Part shown: positions 20,674 through 22,631 of the stretch, in pieces
How positions within the stretch are numbered: the stretch's first letter is position 1
Layout of the letters: every line of letters begins with the position of its first letter
Origin: a virus
DNA: 22,631 nt
Strand: one strand, 5' to 3'
IMG/VR virus record: IMGVR_UViG_3300035670_001317
Location: 1-22,631 of that record
The notes under the pieces: model-generated
The model's input: only the letters and a program-made list of their open reading frames with translations
What the model was told of the DNA's origin: nothing
The model's database searches: none
Translations under genes and position numbers: made by a program

Positions 20674-21131
20674 TATCGTGCGGCTAATAAGGGTTGACCA
20701 TTGGGGGAGGGTTGTTCAGTGTGCAGAATACTGAACGACTCAAGGAAAGCTTTCCGCAACCGAGGAAGCTCGTAATTGGTATCAGCGGTCTCTACGGCAA
20801 TGCGGCCACCGATGGCCACCAGGGCCTTTTGACCCGCTTCGGAGATGGTGGGACGTTGCCCCCGGCTGGCGGCTTCCACAATGGCATCCCATTCCTTCTG
20901 GGCCAGTTGTTTTGGGTCGCCTTTGGCATAGGCGATCAGTTCCTTGGCAGAGGGGAAGTGAGTGTTATCAGTCAGGGCCTTATTGGCGGCAAGGACAAAC
21001 TCTTCAGTCGTCAGGTGTTTTGACAAGTGTTCATAGAACAGTTCAAACACGGAATCATTGGGGTTGCGGTTAAATAGGCTCTTGAGGTTGGCCCATTGGG
21101 CGACAAACACGTTTAGGTCAATCTTTGCCAT
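20673..21131 (-). CDS. Putative helicase loader, G39P-like
   Basis: 152 residues. The N-terminal 80 residues (FVAQWANLKSLF, then VFELFYEHLSKHLTTEEFVL, AANKALTDNTHFPSAKELIA) match the helical domain found in SPP1 G39P-type loaders and similar phage proteins: a W---L--F start, L-YEHL----F--A, then P-A-EL. The rest (QLAQKEWDAIVEAASRGQRP; ALVAIGGRIAVETADTNYEL) is a helical C-terminus. G39P loads the replicative helicase. The initiator-like gene directly before it, overlapping by 14 bases, mirrors SPP1 genes 38-39. No phage helicase is in this window, so a host DnaB might be used. Family call by pattern only. Confidence 0.6.
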   Translation of the reverse strand: MAKIDLNVFVAQWANLKSLFNRNPNDSVFELFYEHLSKHLTTEEFVLAANKALTDNTHFPSAKELIAYAKGDPKQLAQKEWDAIVEAASRGQRPTISEAGQKALVAIGGRIAVETADTNYELPRLRKAFLESFSILHTEQPSPNGQPLLAAR

Positions 21132-22089
21132 ACTTTTTCTCCAGAATTTTCAGAAGGCGCTCTGCCTCGGTAATGGTGTCTCGATTGGCTTGGGTATTCA
21201 GTTCAGGGGGAAGCTGAGTACCCGTAATGCTCCTTTCAACCCAACGCTCATGGAGTTGAAGGATTTTGCCGTTGCTGGCGAAATTGTCAAAGGAAAGGTC
21301 TTTGCCTCGATACCAATCGTCAGCATTGGCGTAGCGGAGGGCATTGGCCAAGGCGACCAGAGCGTTATCGACACCTCCGCAGTCTCGGATTAACTGCTCA
21401 AACTTTTTCCGGCGGGCTGGGCTAACTGTGGTCAGAGACGCAAACGAGGCCGGCTTGTGTTGGTTGTAGCACTCACGAAACGCATCAAACCTGTCATTTT
21501 TCGCGCGCGCTCTCTCTTGCTCTGTAGAAATCTCTGTAGAAATCTTAGAAGAAGTCTTAGTAGTAATCTTATTATGTTTGCAGATTTCTACTTTAGGAGC
21601 GCAGATTTCGACTTCAGGAAAGCAGTTTTCGGCTTCAGGAATGCAGTTTTCTGCACTCAGATCGCTGTTTTCTGCACTCCGGTTGTACGAATTCTGCAAC
21701 CAGTCGTTGACCACATCGGGGTTAAACAGAAAGTGCCTTGTGGTGTCCAGCTTCATCCGAGGGCTAACCATGGTCACAAAGCCAAGGGATACCAGGGTGG
21801 TGATTGCCTTGTTGATTGAGTGGCGCTTGAGTCCCGTTCTACGGCTGATGTCCTCGGTTGTGTGCCACTGGACAAGGGTTTCTATTTGTCCACCCTCTTT
21901 CCCGTGTTTTTTAGCCGTCTCGTTGTAACGGTGGACTTGCCCAAGAGACTCAAGTTTGATGTTGTGCCAATACTCGAAATAGCTAAGCATGATTGCACTT
22001 GAGATACACCCATCACAGGCTGTTAACTGCCATTGCCGATAAACTACCAGCGACTCGCTTGAGGGATGATCAATACAGGATGTCTTCAT
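21118..22089 (-). CDS. Replication initiator-like protein with internal repeats
   Basis: 323 residues. Residues 1-130 hold a winged-helix domain: IMLSYFEYWHNIKLESLGQV, VQWHTTEDISRRTGLKRHSI, NKAITTLVSLGFVTMVS. A linker (138-172) repeats a seven-residue unit five times: SAENSDL, SAENCIP, EAENCFP, EVEICAP, KVEICKH, then Lys/Thr/Ser repeats (TTKTSSKISTEISTE). The C-terminus (FRECYNQHKPASFASLTTVS; LANALRYANADDWYRGKDLS; FDNFASNGKILQLHERW) resembles the replisome-organiser C-terminal domain of phage DnaD-like initiators. The DNA encoding the linker carries 12-bp and 21-bp direct repeats, a likely origin. It would bind that origin and hand over to the downstream loader. A plain transcriptional regulator is the alternative. 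Confidence 0.7.
   Translation of the reverse strand: MKTSCIDHPSSESLVVYRQWQLTACDGCISSAIMLSYFEYWHNIKLESLGQVHRYNETAKKHGKEGGQIETLVQWHTTEDISRRTGLKRHSINKAITTLVSLGFVTMVSPRMKLDTTRHFLFNPDVVNDWLQNSYNRSAENSDLSAENCIPEAENCFPEVEICAPKVEICKHNKITTKTSSKISTEISTEQERARAKNDRFDAFRECYNQHKPASFASLTTVSPARRKKFEQLIRDCGGVDNALVALANALRYANADDWYRGKDLSFDNFASNGKILQLHERWVERSITGTQLPPELNTQANRDTITEAERLLKILEKKYGKD
21521..21684. other. Candidate replication origin: 12-bp and 21-bp direct repeats inside the initiator gene
   Basis: Four 12-bp units lie at 21521-21568: tctgtagaaatc twice exactly, then two variants (ttagaagaagtc, ttagtagtaatc). After AT-rich ttattatg, five 21-bp units lie at 21580, 21601, 21622, 21643 and 21664, each opening GCAG (GCTG in the last) and followed by TTTTC or ATTTC. 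Spacing is exactly 21 throughout. Lambda ori lies as iterons plus an AT-rich stretch inside gene O, so the arrangement fits an origin. The same repeats encode the protein's heptads, so a purely protein-level repeat remains possible. Confidence 0.5.
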
Positions 22090-22093
22090 GGAC

Positions 22094-22369
22094 TTACTTT
22101 TTGAAAAAGATTCTTTGCCCTGTTATTCTCCCCTTAACATCCTTGGTCAAGGTTCGCTCCACATAGCCAGCGTCCTCAAGTTCTTTCAGCGCTCCCATAA
22201 TGGAACCTCGACCACAGTTAAATCGCTCTCTCAACTCATCAACCGTGAAAGGCACCCCCTCCTTATCCATCAAGATGTAATGTGCCACCGAGACAAGATA
22301 GAGATAAAGCCCAACAGCCTTAAGACCAAGCCTCGTATCTTTATGCAAATCACTCGATACATAAATCAC
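22094..22369 (-). CDS. Winged-helix protein (replication or early regulator)
   Basis: 91 residues with a GTG start overlapping the preceding stop (GTGA). LGLKAVGLYLYLVSVAHYIL, then GVPFTVDELRERFNCGRGSI, MGALKELEDAGYVERTLTKD and RITGQRIFFKK show a winged-helix DNA-binding fold: helix, turn-recognition helix, wing. Such proteins resemble the N-terminal domain of DnaD-like replication proteins and also early regulators. It sits directly before the initiator gene with a four-base gap. Confidence 0.7.
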   Translation of the reverse strand: MIYVSSDLHKDTRLGLKAVGLYLYLVSVAHYILMDKEGVPFTVDELRERFNCGRGSIMGALKELEDAGYVERTLTKDVKGRITGQRIFFKK

Positions 22370-22530
22370 TGGTTTAACTCCTTCATTTTCTTGAGGGTTG
22401 CCAGGGCCGCTTTAACAACTGCGTGTCTGGCAAATTCCGATGAGGTCTGTCCTACCGATTGGGCCGCTTCGTCTAGGAACTGCCGCTCCTTTTCGCCAAG
22501 CTTAAACCCAAACATTTTTCTTTGTGCCAT
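22366..22530 (-). CDS. Small ribbon-helix-helix (CopG-like) protein
   Basis: A 54-residue frame from ATG 22530, first gene of the early operon. It opens MAQRKMFGFKLGEKERQFLD, with a beta strand (KMFGFKL), helix (EKERQFLDEAAQSVG), turn (TS) and second helix (SEFARHAVVKAALATLKKMK): the ribbon-helix-helix pattern of small dimeric repressors such as CopG. The TGA overlaps the next GTG. The palindrome over its promoter could be its own operator. Mobilisation-type RHH proteins look alike, but no mobilisation genes are near. Confidence 0.7.
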   Translation of the reverse strand: MAQRKMFGFKLGEKERQFLDEAAQSVGQTSSEFARHAVVKAALATLKKMKELNQ

Positions 22531-22547
22531 TGGCTGTAATCCTTGTT

Positions 22548-22564
22548 TTTTGTATTGTACAAAA
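22548..22564. promoter_or_regulatory. Palindromic operator candidate
   Basis: TTTTGTA-TTG-TACAAAA, a perfect inverted repeat with seven-base arms, 18 bases ahead of the RHH gene. It covers the -10 hexamer of the early promoter, so a bound dimer would block transcription. Confidence 0.55.
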
Positions 22565-22582
22565 TATGTGAGGAGTAAACAA
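22554..22582 (-). promoter_or_regulatory. Early operon promoter
   Basis: Minus-strand TTGTTT (22582-22577), 17 bases, then TACAAT (22559-22554): -10 five of six, -35 three of six, ideal spacing. It precedes the RHH gene and the whole leftward early operon. Confidence 0.55.
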
Positions 22583-22631
22583 GCGTTTAGGAATACTATT
22601 TGAGTAAACCAGGGAAATTAGGATGGTAAAT

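Noticed and set aside
21502-21511. CGCGCGCGC run as a special site
   Set aside because: It codes for the Arg-Ala-Arg-Ala stretch of the initiator and is short.
22623-22631. Possible start of a rightward gene (ATGGTAAAT) with AGGG ahead, opposite the early operon
   Set aside because: Only three codons remain before the window ends, so nothing can be supported.
1-22631. Cyanobacterial HIP1 octamer GCGATCGC as host marker
   Set aside because: I saw no copy by eye. Phages often lack it even in HIP1-rich hosts, and a scan by eye may miss sites, so it neither supports nor excludes a cyanobacterial host.
1-22631. CRISPR array, tRNA or rRNA genes
   Set aside because: No spacer-repeat pattern was seen; the 21-bp and 12-bp repeats are contiguous and coding. 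No cloverleaf or rRNA sequence was recognised by eye.

Overview
The window reads as part of a tailed double-stranded DNA phage or prophage (Caudoviricetes). It has a terminase, a DUF4055-type portal, an SPP1 gp7/MuF-like minor head protein, a scaffold, an HK97-fold major capsid protein, head-tail connectors, an HK97 gp10-like protein and a tail terminator. These suggest a long-tailed phage, probably a siphovirus. No integrase, repressor or bacterial housekeeping gene is visible, so lytic or temperate life cannot be decided. Several proteins (PVSG-type tail protein, zinc-repeat GIY-YIG nuclease, portal) resemble ones I associate with cyanobacterial phages and prophages. The cyanobacterial host is an inference; no photosynthesis gene is present.

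Layout, right to left. (1) 22,582-17,573, minus strand: a compact early/replication operon. It starts at a sigma70-like promoter whose -10 lies in a perfect palindrome, followed by a small ribbon-helix-helix protein, a winged-helix protein, a replication-initiator-like protein with an internal iteron array, a G39P-like putative helicase loader, several small zinc-binding or unknown proteins, a dCTP deaminase, a winged-helix protein and a putative ssDNA-binding protein. Most neighbours overlap by 1-8 bases (ATGA, GTGA, TTGA or TAATG junctions), implying translational coupling. The operon ends at a strong hairpin. (2) 16,433-17,556, plus strand: a two-gene lysis cassette of a holin-like membrane protein and a GH19 endolysin. 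(3) 16,350-1, minus strand: the packaging and morphogenesis operon TerS, TerL, portal, MuF, scaffold, capsid, connectors, tail; it runs off the left edge.

The late operon is interrupted by accessory genes: a five-repeat zinc-finger/GIY-YIG nuclease between TerL and portal; a rightward GT4 glycosyltransferase with its own terminator between MuF and scaffold; a ParB-domain protein plus a radical SAM enzyme between scaffold and capsid; and two proteins sharing an N-terminal module but carrying different C-termini. Some of these are visibly more AT-rich than their neighbours.

Most worth checking: the 12-bp and 21-bp repeat arrays inside the initiator gene (a candidate origin like lambda ori in O); the ParB-radical SAM pair; the shared-leader protein family; and a duplicated stem-loop element with compensatory changes after the MuF and radical SAM stop codons. 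Small genes at 4051, 7536, 18547, 19493 and 22366 were found by translating the minus strand by hand. No stretch longer than 300 bases lacks a gene.
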